DNA of 64,000 nt, taken from the NCBI RefSeq assembly GCF_000382285.1, contig NZ_KB907937.1:37011-101010 (forward strand). The letters run 5' to 3'. Below, in pieces: positions 34,720 through 43,939 of the stretch. The notes beneath the pieces were generated by a model, which saw only the letters and a program-made list of their open reading frames with translations, was not told the origin of the DNA and ran no database searches. Within the stretch, counting starts at the first letter, position 1. Each line of letters begins with the position of its first letter. The translations under genes and the position numbers were made by a program. The DNA is from Solimonas variicoloris DSM 15731 (GTDB lineage Bacteria; Pseudomonadota; Gammaproteobacteria; Nevskiales; Nevskiaceae).

Positions 34720-35349
34720 ATGGACCTGACGCCGCGCCAGGCTGAAATCCTCGCCTTCATCCGCCGCCATTGTGTCGAGCACGGCCTGCCGCCGACGCGG
34801 GCCGAGATCGTCACCGCCTTCGACTTCCGTTCGCCGACGGCGGCCGACGACCACTTGCGCGCGCTGGCGCGCAAGGGCGCGATCGAACTGCGGCCGGGCG
34901 TATCGCGCGGCATTCGCGTGCTCGAACCGGAAGATCCGCCGGAAGCGGCGAACGACGGCGTGCCGCTGGTCGGCCGTGTCGCCGCCGGCCTGCCGATGCT
35001 GGCGACCGAGAGCGTCGAGGGCTGGTACAAGCTCGACCGGCGCATGTTCGCCGCCGAGCCGGATTTCCTGCTGCGCGTGCAGGGCTGGTCGATGCGCGAT
35101 GCCGGCATCCTGCCGGGCGACCTGCTCGCCGTGCAGCGCCGGGCCACGGCGCGCAACGGCGAGATCGTCGTCGCCCGCATCGGCGACGAGGTCACCGTCA
35201 AGCGCTTCGAGCGGCGCGGCGATCTCGTGCGCCTGCTCGCCGCCAATCCGGATTTCGCGCCGATCCGCATCGACCTGAGTCGCGAGGAGCTGGTCATCGA
35301 GGGCCGCGTCGTCGGCTTGGTCCGCAATGGCGGCTTCGGCATTTCCTGA
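34720..35349 (+). CDS. lexA: LexA repressor
   Basis: A 209-residue SOS repressor. The winged helix DNA-binding domain starts MDLTPRQAEILAFIRRH; the self-cleavage bond is A89-G90 (GRVAAGLP) and the catalytic pair is S124 (GWSMRD) and K161 (VTVKRFE). It is standard in length and all cleavage residues are intact. Upstream SOS boxes of E. coli type show what it binds. As the first gene of an imuA-imuB-dnaE2 operon it resembles lexA2-linked cassettes of Pseudomonas and Xanthomonas; whether a second lexA exists cannot be told from this window. Confidence 0.96.
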   Translation: MDLTPRQAEILAFIRRHCVEHGLPPTRAEIVTAFDFRSPTAADDHLRALARKGAIELRPGVSRGIRVLEPEDPPEAANDGVPLVGRVAAGLPMLATESVEGWYKLDRRMFAAEPDFLLRVQGWSMRDAGILPGDLLAVQRRATARNGEIVVARIGDEVTVKRFERRGDLVRLLAANPDFAPIRIDLSREELVIEGRVVGLVRNGGFGIS

Positions 35350-35356
35350 ACGGGCG

Positions 35357-35965
35357 ATGCGTGCGCCCTTGCCCGACGCACTGCTGCGCGACGCGCGGCT
35401 CTGGCGCGGCAACGGTCAGGCGCCGCTGCGCGCCGAGCCGACCGGTCACGCCGCGCTCGACGCCCTGCTGCCGGGCGGCGGCTGGCCCTGTGCGGCACTC
35501 AGCGAGATCGTCTATCCGGCGCCCGGGGTCGGCGAACTGCAGCTGGCGATGCCGCTGCTCGTGCGTCTGGCGCGCGCGGAGCGGGCGCTGGCGATGGTCG
35601 CGCCGCCGCATCTGCCGTACGCGCCGGGGCTGGTGCAGCAGGGGCTGGCGACGCAGCGCCTGCTGGTCGTCGACACGCACGACGAGACCGACGCGCTGTG
35701 GGCGGCCGAGGAACTGCTGCGCGCCCGGGCCGGCGCCGTGCTGCTGTGGCAGGACGCGATCGCGCCGACCGCGCAGCGGCGCCTGCAGCTCGCCGCCGAG
35801 CACGGCGGCGGCTTCGCCCTGGTCTATCGGCGCGCCGCGCGCCGCGATGCCGCGTCGGTCGCGGCGCTGCGGCTCGGCATCGAGCGCGTCGCCGGATCGG
35901 CGCGCGTCGAGGTGCTGAAGTGCCGCGGTGCCCGGCCGGATCGGGCCTGCGCGATCGCCGCATGA
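35357..35965 (+). CDS. imuA: ImuA, SOS mutagenesis accessory protein
   Basis: A 202-residue RecA/SulA-like protein of the ImuA family, which binds ImuB and is needed with DnaE2 for damage-induced mutagenesis. The family hallmark near residue 45 is present (LLPGGGWPCAALSEI), followed by a RecA-fold core with AMPLLVRLARAERALAMVAPP, and a late ALVYRRAARRD; the Walker A lysine region is not canonical, as usual for ImuA. The start ATG 35357 is 8 bases after the lexA stop; ATG 35327, overlapping lexA, is possible. Confidence 0.88.
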   Translation: MRAPLPDALLRDARLWRGNGQAPLRAEPTGHAALDALLPGGGWPCAALSEIVYPAPGVGELQLAMPLLVRLARAERALAMVAPPHLPYAPGLVQQGLATQRLLVVDTHDETDALWAAEELLRARAGAVLLWQDAIAPTAQRRLQLAAEHGGGFALVYRRAARRDAASVAALRLGIERVAGSARVEVLKCRGARPDRACAIAA

Positions 35966-35972
35966 GGCGCGC

Positions 35973-37370
35973 ATGCTCTGGCTCTGCCTGCATTTCCCGC
36001 GTCTGCCGGCCGAGGCGCTCGGCCTGCGCGATCCCTTCGACGTCGTCACCGAGCAGCGCGGTGCCAGCCGCTGGCTGATCACGGCCGGACCGAACGTCGC
36101 CGCCGGCATGCCGCTCGGCACCGCGCTGTCGCTGCAGCCCTTGCTGCGTCCGCAGCCGCGCCACGCGCGCGCCGAGCGCGCGGCGCTGCTCGGTCTGGCC
36201 TACCGGCTTTATCACTACGGCAGCCCGGTGCATCTGGAGATCCGCCAATTCGCCGAGAGTGGCCGCGTGCCGCAGGCCCTGCTGTGGGTCGAGATCGCCG
36301 CGAGCCTGCGCCTGTTCGGCGGTTACGACGCGCTGCGCGAACGTCTTTGCGCCGAACTCGCCGAGGCCGGGCAGCAGGTGCAGCTGGCGGTGGCGCCGAC
36401 GCGCGCCGCCGCGGCCCTGCTGGCCGGCCTCGGCGACGCTATGCCGATCCGTGGGCCGGATGCGCTCGAACGCCGGCTCGCCGGACTGCCGGTGACGGCG
36501 CTGCCGTGGCCGGGCGCCGAGCTCGAAGCCCTGCACGGCGTCGGCCTGCGCCGGCTCGGCGAGCTGCGCGCGCTGCCGCGCGCCGCGTTCGCGCGCCGCT
36601 TCGGCGCCGGGCGCTTGCTCGAACTCGATCGCCTGTACGGTCAGGCCGCCGAGCCGGCCGAGGCGATCATGCCGCCGCCCCGGTTTCACCGTCGCTTCGA
36701 GCTGGCCGGCGAGATCGAGCAGGTCGAGCCGCTGCTGTTCCCGCTGCGCCGCCTGGCCTACGAGCTGCAGGCCTGGCTGCGCGCGCGCGACGTGACGCTG
36801 CGCGAGGTCCGGCTCGAGGCGCTGCACGCGCAGCGCCGGCGTACGCGCTTCACGCTGCGTTTCCTCGATGCGCACCGCGACGGCGCGCGCATTCTCGGCG
36901 GCCTGCAGGAAAGGCTCGCCCGCGAGCCGCTGCCGGCGGCGGTGCGGGCGCTCGAACTGCAGGCGACCGAACTCGCCGATGCCTGCGCGGTGCAGGCGGA
37001 TCTGTTCGCGCGCAGCGACGGGCAGGGTGAGTGGACGGCCGCGGTCGAGCGCATCGCCGCGCGTCTCGGCGCGCCTGCGGTATGGACGCCGGCGCCGCAG
37101 GCCGACCATCGCCCGGAGCGGGCCTGGCGCAGCAGCGACGGCGCGGGCGAAGCGGTCACGCCGCGGCAGCGACCGCTGTGGCTGCTGCAGCGGCCGCTGC
37201 CGCTGCCGGCGATGCCGGCGCCGCCGGCCGCGATCGAGCGCATCGAAAGCGGCTGGTGGGACGGCGACGACCAGCGCCGCGACTATGGCGTGACCGAGTG
37301 GCAGGGCCAGCGTGCCTGGGTCTTCCGCACGCCGGACGGCCGCTGGTTCCTGCACGGGCTCTGGGGCTGA
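35973..37370 (+). CDS. imuB: ImuB, inactive Y-family polymerase homologue
   Basis: A 465-residue DinB-like protein. It retains the palm/finger/little-finger outline but not the catalytic carboxylates: the first metal-binding motif is replaced by CLHFPRLPAEAL (residues 5-16) and the SxDE motif by VEIAASLRLFGG (106-117), as in known ImuB proteins. In characterised systems ImuB bridges DnaE2, ImuA and the beta clamp. The ATG at 35973 lies 7 bases after the imuA stop with GAGG in between. It ends two bases before dnaE2. Confidence 0.93.
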   Translation: MLWLCLHFPRLPAEALGLRDPFDVVTEQRGASRWLITAGPNVAAGMPLGTALSLQPLLRPQPRHARAERAALLGLAYRLYHYGSPVHLEIRQFAESGRVPQALLWVEIAASLRLFGGYDALRERLCAELAEAGQQVQLAVAPTRAAAALLAGLGDAMPIRGPDALERRLAGLPVTALPWPGAELEALHGVGLRRLGELRALPRAAFARRFGAGRLLELDRLYGQAAEPAEAIMPPPRFHRRFELAGEIEQVEPLLFPLRRLAYELQAWLRARDVTLREVRLEALHAQRRRTRFTLRFLDAHRDGARILGGLQERLAREPLPAAVRALELQATELADACAVQADLFARSDGQGEWTAAVERIAARLGAPAVWTPAPQADHRPERAWRSSDGAGEAVTPRQRPLWLLQRPLPLPAMPAPPAAIERIESGWWDGDDQRRDYGVTEWQGQRAWVFRTPDGRWFLHGLWG

Positions 37371-37372
37371 AC

Positions 37373-40300
37373 ATGGGCTACGCGGAACTGCACGCGGTGT
37401 CGGCGTTCAGCTTTCAGCGCGGCGCCTCGCTGCCGCAGGAGCTGATGATGCAGGCCAGCGCGCTCGGCTATGCGGCGCTGGCCCTGACCGACGAGTGCTC
37501 GATGGCCGGCGTCGTGCGTGCGTACGACGCCCAGAAGCGCCTGCGCGAGGAAGGCGCGCCCGTGCCCGAGTTGCTGATCGGCAGCGAGCTGAACACCGCG
37601 GACGGCCTGCGCTGCGTCGCCCTCGCCGAATCGTCGCGCGGCTATGCCAATCTGTGCCGCGCGATCACGCAGGCGCGCCGTGCCGGCGACAAGGGCCGTT
37701 ACCGGCTGGCGCGCGAGGATCTCGCCGCCCTCGACGCATGCTGCCTGCTGTGGCTGCCCGGCGATGGCGACGACGACGAATCGCTGGTCTGGCTGCACGA
37801 GCGTCATGCGGGCCGCGTGTGGATCGCCGTCGAGCTTCATCGCGACGGCGAGGACGCGCGCAAGCTGGCGCGCCTGCAGGCGCTGGGCCGGCGCCACGGG
37901 CTGCCATTGGTGGCGAGCGGCGACGTGCACATGCACGTCGCGCGGCGCCGTGCGCTGCAGGACGTGATGACGGCGCTGCGCCACCATCTGCCGGTGGCGC
38001 GCTGCGGCCATCGCCTGTTTTCCAACGCCGAGCGTCACTTGCGCAGGCTCGACGATCTGGCTGCGCTGTATCCGCGCGCGCTGCTCGACGAGAGCCTGAA
38101 CGTCGCCGCGCGCTGCCGCTTCCGCATCGAGTCGGTGAAGTACCGCTATCCGAAGGAAATCGTCGGCGCCGGCCATACGCCGACCAGCTGGCTGCGCCAG
38201 CTGGTCGAAACGCGGATTCCCACGCGCTGGCCGGACGGCTGTCCGGCCAAGGTGAGGGCGACGATCGAGCACGAGCTGGCGCTGATCGCGCAGAAGGAAT
38301 ACGAAGCCTTTTTCCTGACCGTCTACCAGATTGTCCGGTACGCGCGCGAGCGCGGCATTCTCTGCCAGGGGCGCGGCAGCGCCGCGAACTCGGTCGTCTG
38401 TTACGTGCTCGGCATCACCGAGGTCAATCCGGAGTTCAACGCGCTGCTGTTCGAGCGCTTCGTGTCGATCGAACGCGACGAGCCGCCGGACATCGACGTC
38501 GACTTCGAGCACGAGCGGCGCGAGGAGGTGATCCAGCACATCTACGCCACCTACGGGCGCGAGCGGGCGGCGCTCGCGGCGACGGTGATCGGCTACCGGC
38601 CGCGCTCGGCGCTGCGCGACGTCGGCCGCGCGCTGGAGATCGGCGCGGAGGTGATCGACCGCGTCGCCAAGTCGCTGGCCTGGTGGGACAGCCCGGACGG
38701 ACTGGCGGAGCGCCTGAAAGTGGTGGGCGTCGATCCGGCGGCGCCGCGCATCCGCCTGTGGCTGCAGCTGGCCGGCGAACTACTCGAGGGCAACGGCTTT
38801 CCCCGGCATCTGTCGCAGCACGTCGGCGGCTTCGTGATTTCCGACGGACCGCTGCACGAGCTGGTGCCGGTCGAGAACGCGGCGATGACGGAGCGCACGA
38901 TCATCCAGTGGGACAAGGACGATCTGGAATCGCTGAACCTGCTGAAGGTCGACGTGCTGGCGCTGGGCATGCTCAGCGCGCTGCGGCGCATGTTCGAGCA
39001 CCTGCGCGAGTTCGGCGACACCTCGGTCGACTACCGCTCGATCCAGGACCGGGGCTACGACGCCGACGCGCCGACCCGGCAGACCTACGAGATGGTGTCG
39101 GCGGCGCAGACCGTCGGCGTGTTCCAGATCGAATCGCGCGCGCAGATGACGATGCTGCCGCGGCTGCGGCCGAAGACCCTGTACGACCTGACGGTGCAGG
39201 TCGCGATCGTGCGGCCGGGACCGATCCAGGGCGGCATGGTCCATCCGTACCTGAGGCAGCGGCACATGAATCCGGACGACATCCAGTATCCCCTGGGCAG
39301 GGACGATCCGATCCGGGGCGTGCTGGGGCGCACCTCCGGCGTGCCGATCTTCCAGGAGCAGGTGATGCAGATCGCGATGGTCGCCGCCGGCTTTTCGGCG
39401 AGCCGGGCCGACGCGCTGCGCCGGGCGATGGCGGCGTGGAAGCGCAACGGCCACGTCGACCGCTTCCGCGACGAGCTGATGAGCGGCATGAAAAAAAACG
39501 GCTACGACGATGCGTATGCCGCGCGCATCTTCAAGCAGATCGAAGGCTTCGGCTCCTACGGCTTTCCGGAGAGCCATGCGGCGAGCTTCGCGCTGCTCGC
39601 CTACAAATCGGCCTGGCTCAAGCGCCACCGCCCGGCGGCGTTCATCTGCGGACTGATCAACGCGCAGCCGATGGGCTTCTATCCGGTGTCGATGCTGGTC
39701 GCCGAAGCGCGGCGGATGGAGGTCGAGGTGCGCCCGGTCGACGTGCAGACGAGCCGCTGGGACTGCCATCTGGAGCGCGATGCGCGCGGGCGGGCGGCGA
39801 TCCGGCTCGGCCTGCGTCTGGTCAAGGGCTGCGGCGAGGCGCCGGCGCTGCGTCTCGTCGCGGCGCGCGCGCACGGCGCGTTCCGCGACGTCGACGATCT
39901 GGCCCGGCGCGCGGTGCTGACGGGGCGCGAGCTCGATCTGCTGGCCGGCGCCGACGCGCTGGCCGCGCTCGCCGGCCATCGCTTCCAGGCGCGCTGGCAG
40001 GCGCGCGGACATGCGCGGCTCGAAGGCCTGCTGCGCGATGCCGCGCTGCCGGACGAGGCGGCATCGCTGCGCGCGCCGAGCGAGGGCGAGGCGGTCTACG
40101 CCGACTATCGTGCGACCGAGCTGAGCCTGCGCCGCCATCCGGCGGCGCTGCTGCGCGAGCGGCTCGAGCGGCAGCGCATCGTGCCCAATCACGCGCTGCG
40201 CGAGCGGACGGACGGCGAGGCGGTGCGCGTCGCCGGCATGGTGATGTTCCGCCAGCGGCCGGGTTCGGCGAGCGGCACGATGTTCCTCACGCTCGAGGAC

Positions 40301-40513
40301 GAGACCGGCGTGGTCAATCTGATCGTGCGTCCGGCGCTGATCGAGGCGCAGCGCGAGATCGTCGTCGGCGGCCGCTTCCTGCTGGCCCGCGGCCGCCTGC
40401 AGAAGCAGGGCTCGGAGGCCGACGGCTGGGTGATTCATGTCGTCGCCGAGGCTTTCGCCGACCGTTCGCACTGGATCGACGGCCTGCCGTACCTGTCGCG
40501 CGATTTCCACTGA
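37373..40513 (+). CDS. dnaE2: Error-prone DNA polymerase DnaE2 (ImuC)
   Basis: A 1046-residue C-family polymerase alpha subunit of the DnaE2 type: PHP domain in which the metal ligands are altered (AELHAVSAFSFQRG at the start, unlike LHVHSEYS of DnaE1), polymerase palm with PDIDVDFEHERREEV carrying the catalytic Asp pair, fingers, and C-terminal OB fold (AGMVMFRQRPGSASG). It lacks the extended C-terminus of replicative DnaE1. It performs translesion synthesis after DNA damage with ImuA and ImuB, from the SOS promoter at 34652-34702. ATG 37373 follows the imuB stop by two bases. Confidence 0.95.
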   Translation: MGYAELHAVSAFSFQRGASLPQELMMQASALGYAALALTDECSMAGVVRAYDAQKRLREEGAPVPELLIGSELNTADGLRCVALAESSRGYANLCRAITQARRAGDKGRYRLAREDLAALDACCLLWLPGDGDDDESLVWLHERHAGRVWIAVELHRDGEDARKLARLQALGRRHGLPLVASGDVHMHVARRRALQDVMTALRHHLPVARCGHRLFSNAERHLRRLDDLAALYPRALLDESLNVAARCRFRIESVKYRYPKEIVGAGHTPTSWLRQLVETRIPTRWPDGCPAKVRATIEHELALIAQKEYEAFFLTVYQIVRYARERGILCQGRGSAANSVVCYVLGITEVNPEFNALLFERFVSIERDEPPDIDVDFEHERREEVIQHIYATYGRERAALAATVIGYRPRSALRDVGRALEIGAEVIDRVAKSLAWWDSPDGLAERLKVVGVDPAAPRIRLWLQLAGELLEGNGFPRHLSQHVGGFVISDGPLHELVPVENAAMTERTIIQWDKDDLESLNLLKVDVLALGMLSALRRMFEHLREFGDTSVDYRSIQDRGYDADAPTRQTYEMVSAAQTVGVFQIESRAQMTMLPRLRPKTLYDLTVQVAIVRPGPIQGGMVHPYLRQRHMNPDDIQYPLGRDDPIRGVLGRTSGVPIFQEQVMQIAMVAAGFSASRADALRRAMAAWKRNGHVDRFRDELMSGMKKNGYDDAYAARIFKQIEGFGSYGFPESHAASFALLAYKSAWLKRHRPAAFICGLINAQPMGFYPVSMLVAEARRMEVEVRPVDVQTSRWDCHLERDARGRAAIRLGLRLVKGCGEAPALRLVAARAHGAFRDVDDLARRAVLTGRELDLLAGADALAALAGHRFQARWQARGHARLEGLLRDAALPDEAASLRAPSEGEAVYADYRATELSLRRHPAALLRERLERQRIVPNHALRERTDGEAVRVAGMVMFRQRPGSASGTMFLTLEDETGVVNLIVRPALIEAQREIVVGGRFLLARGRLQKQGSEADGWVIHVVAEAFADRSHWIDGLPYLSRDFH

Positions 40514-40568
40514 GCGCGATCGAGTGCGACGGCGCCGCAGGGCTTCCACACTTTCTGTGCCGCCGGCA

Positions 40569-40597
40569 TTGTTCATGGGCGACGCTCCCCCTATAAT
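40569..40597 (+). promoter_or_regulatory. Promoter of tRNA-Thr
   Basis: TTGTTC (-35, 40569-40574), 17-base spacer, perfect TATAAT (-10, 40592-40597) and CG-rich discriminator, 10 bases before the mature tRNA start. This is the best-formed sigma-70 promoter in the window. Confidence 0.75.
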
Positions 40598-40607
40598 CGC
40601 GCCCCTT

Positions 40608-40683
<76 letters not shown>

Positions 40684-40689
40684 GGCTGC

Positions 40690-40725
40690 AACGAAAAACC
40701 CCGCCTTCCGGCGGGGTTTTTCGTT
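40690..40725. terminator. Terminator of tRNA-Thr and yciK
   Basis: AACGAAAAACCCCGCC - TTCC - GGCGGGGTTTTTCGTT: a perfect 16-base inverted repeat with A- and T-tracts on opposite sides. It lies between the tRNA and the convergent yciK gene (stop at 40752) and can serve both. Confidence 0.92.
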
Positions 40726-40751
40726 TGGGCGCGTCCGCCGCGGACCAGCGG

Positions 40752-41492
40752 CTATAGGCGCTGGCCGCTGGTGCCGCGGCTGTCGGGGCCGAGCAGCCAC
40801 AGCAGCGCCGGCGTCGCGGCGTCCGGCAGCGGCGAGCGTTCGATCGGTTCGCCCGGATAACCCTTCAGGCGCGTGCCGCTGCGCATCGGTCCGGGGTCGT
40901 AGGTGTTGACGCGCAGGTGCGGATTGGCGCGCAGCTCGGCGGCCCAGATCTGCGCCATCTGCTCGACGCCGGCCTTGGCGACGGCGTAGGCGCCGCCGAA
41001 CGCGCGCGCTTCGCGGCCCTGGCGGTCGCTGACGAACACGATCGACGCGTCCGGCGCCCGGCCGAGCAGCGGCAGGCAGTGGCGCGTCAGCGCGAACGCG
41101 GCGGTCAGATTGACCTGCAGGCTCTCGATCCATTCCTTCGGCTCGACGTCGTACAGCGGCGTGTAGGCCTTGAAGTGGGCGGCGCAGTGCAGCAGGCCGT
41201 CGAGGCGGCCGAACTCGCGCTCGATCGTGCTCGCCAGTTCGAAGTAGTCGGCCCAGGTCGCGCCGGCGAGGTTCATCGGATAGATCGCCGCCGCGCCGCC
41301 GGCGGCGCCGATCTCGTCGTAGACGGCTTCGAGCTTGGCCACCGTGCGGCCGAGCAGGATCACCGTCGCGCCATGGCGGGCGCAGGCCAGCGCCGCGGCC
41401 CGGCCGAGACCGTCACCGGCGCCGGTGATGAGCAGGTGGCGGCCCTGCAGCAGATCGGAAGCGGGTGTGTACGAGGCGGGCAGGGCGGACAT
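40752..41492 (-). CDS. yciK: YciK-type short-chain dehydrogenase
   Basis: A 246-residue classical SDR. It has the nucleotide-binding motif T23-GAGDGLG, NxxG-like LHCAAHF and the catalytic YxxxK in GAYAVAKAG with a preceding serine (VFVSDRQG). The sequence and the neighbourhood mupP-ubiG-gyrA identify it as the YciK group, of unknown substrate. In Pseudomonas it directly follows mupP; here a GGDEF/EAL gene is interposed. ATG 41492. Convergent with tRNA-Thr. Confidence 0.87.
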   Translation of the reverse strand: MSALPASYTPASDLLQGRHLLITGAGDGLGRAAALACARHGATVILLGRTVAKLEAVYDEIGAAGGAAAIYPMNLAGATWADYFELASTIEREFGRLDGLLHCAAHFKAYTPLYDVEPKEWIESLQVNLTAAFALTRHCLPLLGRAPDASIVFVSDRQGREARAFGGAYAVAKAGVEQMAQIWAAELRANPHLRVNTYDPGPMRSGTRLKGYPGEPIERSPLPDAATPALLWLLGPDSRGTSGQRL

Positions 41493-41574
41493 GGCGGCGG
41501 ATGGGGGTCGGGAAGGAAAGGCGTCGCGCGGCGGCGGCGACGCCGGGAGGTCAGCGTGTGGCAGGACGCGCCAT

Positions 41575-43221
41575 TCAGCGCATGCCGGCCTGCAGCCAGC
41601 GTTCGACGGCTTGCGGCGTCAGCGCCGGCCGGTAGGCGCGACCTTCGGCGTAGTCGCCGCCGAGCTGTTCAATCAGCGCGCGCTCCGCTTCGTGGTCGAC
41701 GCCGGCGTAGACGATGCGCAGTCGCAGCATGCGCGTCAGCTCGACGAGCTTGCGCAAGGCGTCGCGGACCAGCGGTTCCGCGCCGGAGCGCCTGATCAGC
41801 GCCGGCGCGAAGCGGTATTCGTCGAGCGGATGATAGAGCGCGGTCAGGGCCGAGGCGCCGGGCTCGCCGACGCCGTCGAGGCACAGCGCCACGCCGGCCT
41901 GGCGCAGCGCGGCGAGCTGCGTGCGCTGTGCGTCGCCGGCCAGCGCCAGCGCGCGTTCGCCGATCTCGAGCACCAGCGCCGAGCCCGGCAGATCGTGCGA
42001 GTGCAGCATGCGCTGGATCAGGTCCTCGAAGCCGAGCTCGCGCACCGCGGCGTCCGGCAGGCGCAGCACCAGCTGCAGCTGCGGCGCGCCGCTGGCGCGC
42101 CAGGCCGACAGGCGCGCGAGGCCTTCGCGCAGCAGCCAGGTCGTCAGGCCATGGATCAGGCTGACGCGATCCGGCAGATGCAGGAAATCGGCCTCGCCGA
42201 GACGACCGCGGCGCGGATGTTCCCAGTACGGCAGCAGGCGCACGCGCGGCGGCAGGCCGGCGCGCAGCGGCGTCTGCAGCTGGTAGTCGTCGCCGAGCCC
42301 TTCGTTGTAGAGCGCGCCGTGCAGCTCGGCCGACAGGCGCGAGGCCTCGGTGCGGGCGTCATCGAGCGTCGGCTCGTAGACCAGGTAGTCGCGGCGCGCG
42401 GCGACCGCCGCGTACTTGGCGGTCTCGGCGTGGCGCAGCAGGGTCTCTGCGTTCGGGCCGTGTGCCGGATAAAGGGCGATGCCGATGCTGGCGCGCAGCG
42501 AGAAGGCGCTGCGCCCGACCGTGATCGGCACGTCGAGCGCGAGCTGCAGGCGGCTGGCGTAATGGCGCGCAGTGGTCTCGTCGCTGGCCTGCGCGACGAG
42601 GATGCCGAAGTCGTCGTGGCCGAAGTGGGCGAGCAGGTCGCCGCCACCGGTGACATTCTGCAGGCGTTCGCCGAGCTGGCCGATGTACTGGGCGGCGGCC
42701 GCCTCGCCGTGCGCCTGGGCGATCTCGTGATAGTGCTCGGTGGTCAGCACCAGCACCGCAAAGCTGCCGCTGCGCTTGCCGTCGAGGCGGTGGATCGCGG
42801 TGTTGATCGCGCCGGCCAGCGCGTGGCGGTTGGGCAGGCCGGTGGCGTGGCCGGCGACCGACTGGCGGCTCAGCTCGTACTGCAGGCGGTTGGCCTCATC
42901 GCGCAGTTCGCGGGTTTCGTCGAGCACCAGCGCGCCGGCCTGATAGGACATCACGCTGCCGATGTACTGGCCCCAGATCAGGAAGGCGATCGGCATCAGG
43001 TCCAGCGCCCACAGCGCCGGATTGTTCTGCTGCACGTCGAGCAGACCGCCGATCGTGTAATCGCCGTGCTCGTACTGGCAGCTCAGCAGGGTCGCGGCGA
43101 GGATCGCCAGCAGGGCGACGACGAGCCCCATCCACGCGTAGCGATTGGCCCGGCCGCGCAGCAGCCCTGCCATGCGGTCGAGGCTCTGCAAGCCGCTTTT
43201 GCCCGGTGATCGCCAGCTCAT
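41575..43221 (-). CDS. Membrane protein with degenerate GGDEF and EAL domains
   Basis: A 548-residue protein. Two transmembrane segments (residues about 30-47 and 70-90) precede a cytoplasmic GGDEF-like domain in which the signature reads GHDDF, and an EAL-like domain where the EAL motif region reads RLLPYWEH with the end motif GGDYAEGRAY recognisable. Essential catalytic residues for c-di-GMP synthesis and hydrolysis are therefore missing; a c-di-GMP sensor or a scaffold is more likely than an enzyme. It interrupts the usual mupP-yciK order. Partner unknown. ATG 43221. Confidence 0.82.
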   Translation of the reverse strand: MSWRSPGKSGLQSLDRMAGLLRGRANRYAWMGLVVALLAILAATLLSCQYEHGDYTIGGLLDVQQNNPALWALDLMPIAFLIWGQYIGSVMSYQAGALVLDETRELRDEANRLQYELSRQSVAGHATGLPNRHALAGAINTAIHRLDGKRSGSFAVLVLTTEHYHEIAQAHGEAAAAQYIGQLGERLQNVTGGGDLLAHFGHDDFGILVAQASDETTARHYASRLQLALDVPITVGRSAFSLRASIGIALYPAHGPNAETLLRHAETAKYAAVAARRDYLVYEPTLDDARTEASRLSAELHGALYNEGLGDDYQLQTPLRAGLPPRVRLLPYWEHPRRGRLGEADFLHLPDRVSLIHGLTTWLLREGLARLSAWRASGAPQLQLVLRLPDAAVRELGFEDLIQRMLHSHDLPGSALVLEIGERALALAGDAQRTQLAALRQAGVALCLDGVGEPGASALTALYHPLDEYRFAPALIRRSGAEPLVRDALRKLVELTRMLRLRIVYAGVDHEAERALIEQLGGDYAEGRAYRPALTPQAVERWLQAGMR

Positions 43222-43249
43222 GAGGTTCCCGAATCCGGCCGTGCCGAGC

Positions 43250-43939
43250 TTAGCGGGATGCCTGCAGCCAGGCGACGATGTCGCGCGGCGTTGCGGCGAT
43301 GCGTTCGGCGCCCCAGCTGGTGATCGGCCCGTCGGCGCCGAGGTAACCCCAGTCGGCGGCGATCGTCAGCATGCCGGCGGCCTGGCCGGCGACGATGTCG
43401 CGTTTGTCGTCGCCGATGTACCAGCAGGCCCGCGGCGGCAGACCGAGCAGCGCGCAGGCGCGCAGCAGCGAATCGGGCGCCGGCTTCGGGCGCGGCACCT
43501 GGTCGGCGCTGACCGCGCAGTCGGCGCGCAGCGCCAGGCCTTCGAGCAGCGGCAGCGTCAGCGCCGCGGCCTTGTTGGTGACCACGCCCCAGCGCAGGCC
43601 GGCGGCGCCGATCGCCTGCAGCAGCTCGCCCATGCCGTCGAACAAGGCCGAGTGGCGGACCAGGCGCGCGCGATAGAAGGCCAGGAAACGCTCGACGCGC
43701 GCGCCGTACTCGGCGTGCTGCGGCGTGATGCCGAGCGCCAGGCCGAGCAGACCGCGCGCGCCGGCCGAGGCGACCGGCCGGTAGTCGGCGAGCGGCAGCG
43801 GCGCCAGGCCCAGCTCCTCGCGGACCCGGTTGGCGGCGTCGCCGAGGTCGGGCGCGGTGTCGACCAGCGTGCCGTCGAGGTCGAACAGCAGCGCACGCGG
43901 CCGCACGGCGAACGCGTCCAGCGGCAGGGCGACGCTCAT
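43250..43939 (-). CDS. mupP: MurNAc-6-phosphate phosphatase (HAD family)
   Basis: A 229-residue HAD phosphatase with the nucleophile motif D20-x-D22-GT (LLFDLDGTLVDT), VTNK motif II, KPxP motif III and GDDKRD motif IV. Position after ubiG matches Pseudomonas mupP, which dephosphorylates MurNAc 6-phosphate in the cell-wall recycling route that bypasses de novo synthesis and gives intrinsic fosfomycin tolerance. A phosphoglycolate phosphatase (gph) role is the alternative. The start overlaps the ubiG stop as ATGA. Confidence 0.85.
   Translation of the reverse strand: MSVALPLDAFAVRPRALLFDLDGTLVDTAPDLGDAANRVREELGLAPLPLADYRPVASAGARGLLGLALGITPQHAEYGARVERFLAFYRARLVRHSALFDGMGELLQAIGAAGLRWGVVTNKAAALTLPLLEGLALRADCAVSADQVPRPKPAPDSLLRACALLGLPPRACWYIGDDKRDIVAGQAAGMLTIAADWGYLGADGPITSWGAERIAATPRDIVAWLQASR

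Noticed and set aside
34441..35349. LexA with a start inside the tRNA-Ser gene
   Set aside because: The upstream 93 codons translate the tRNA, its terminator and the SOS boxes; the true start is ATG 34720.
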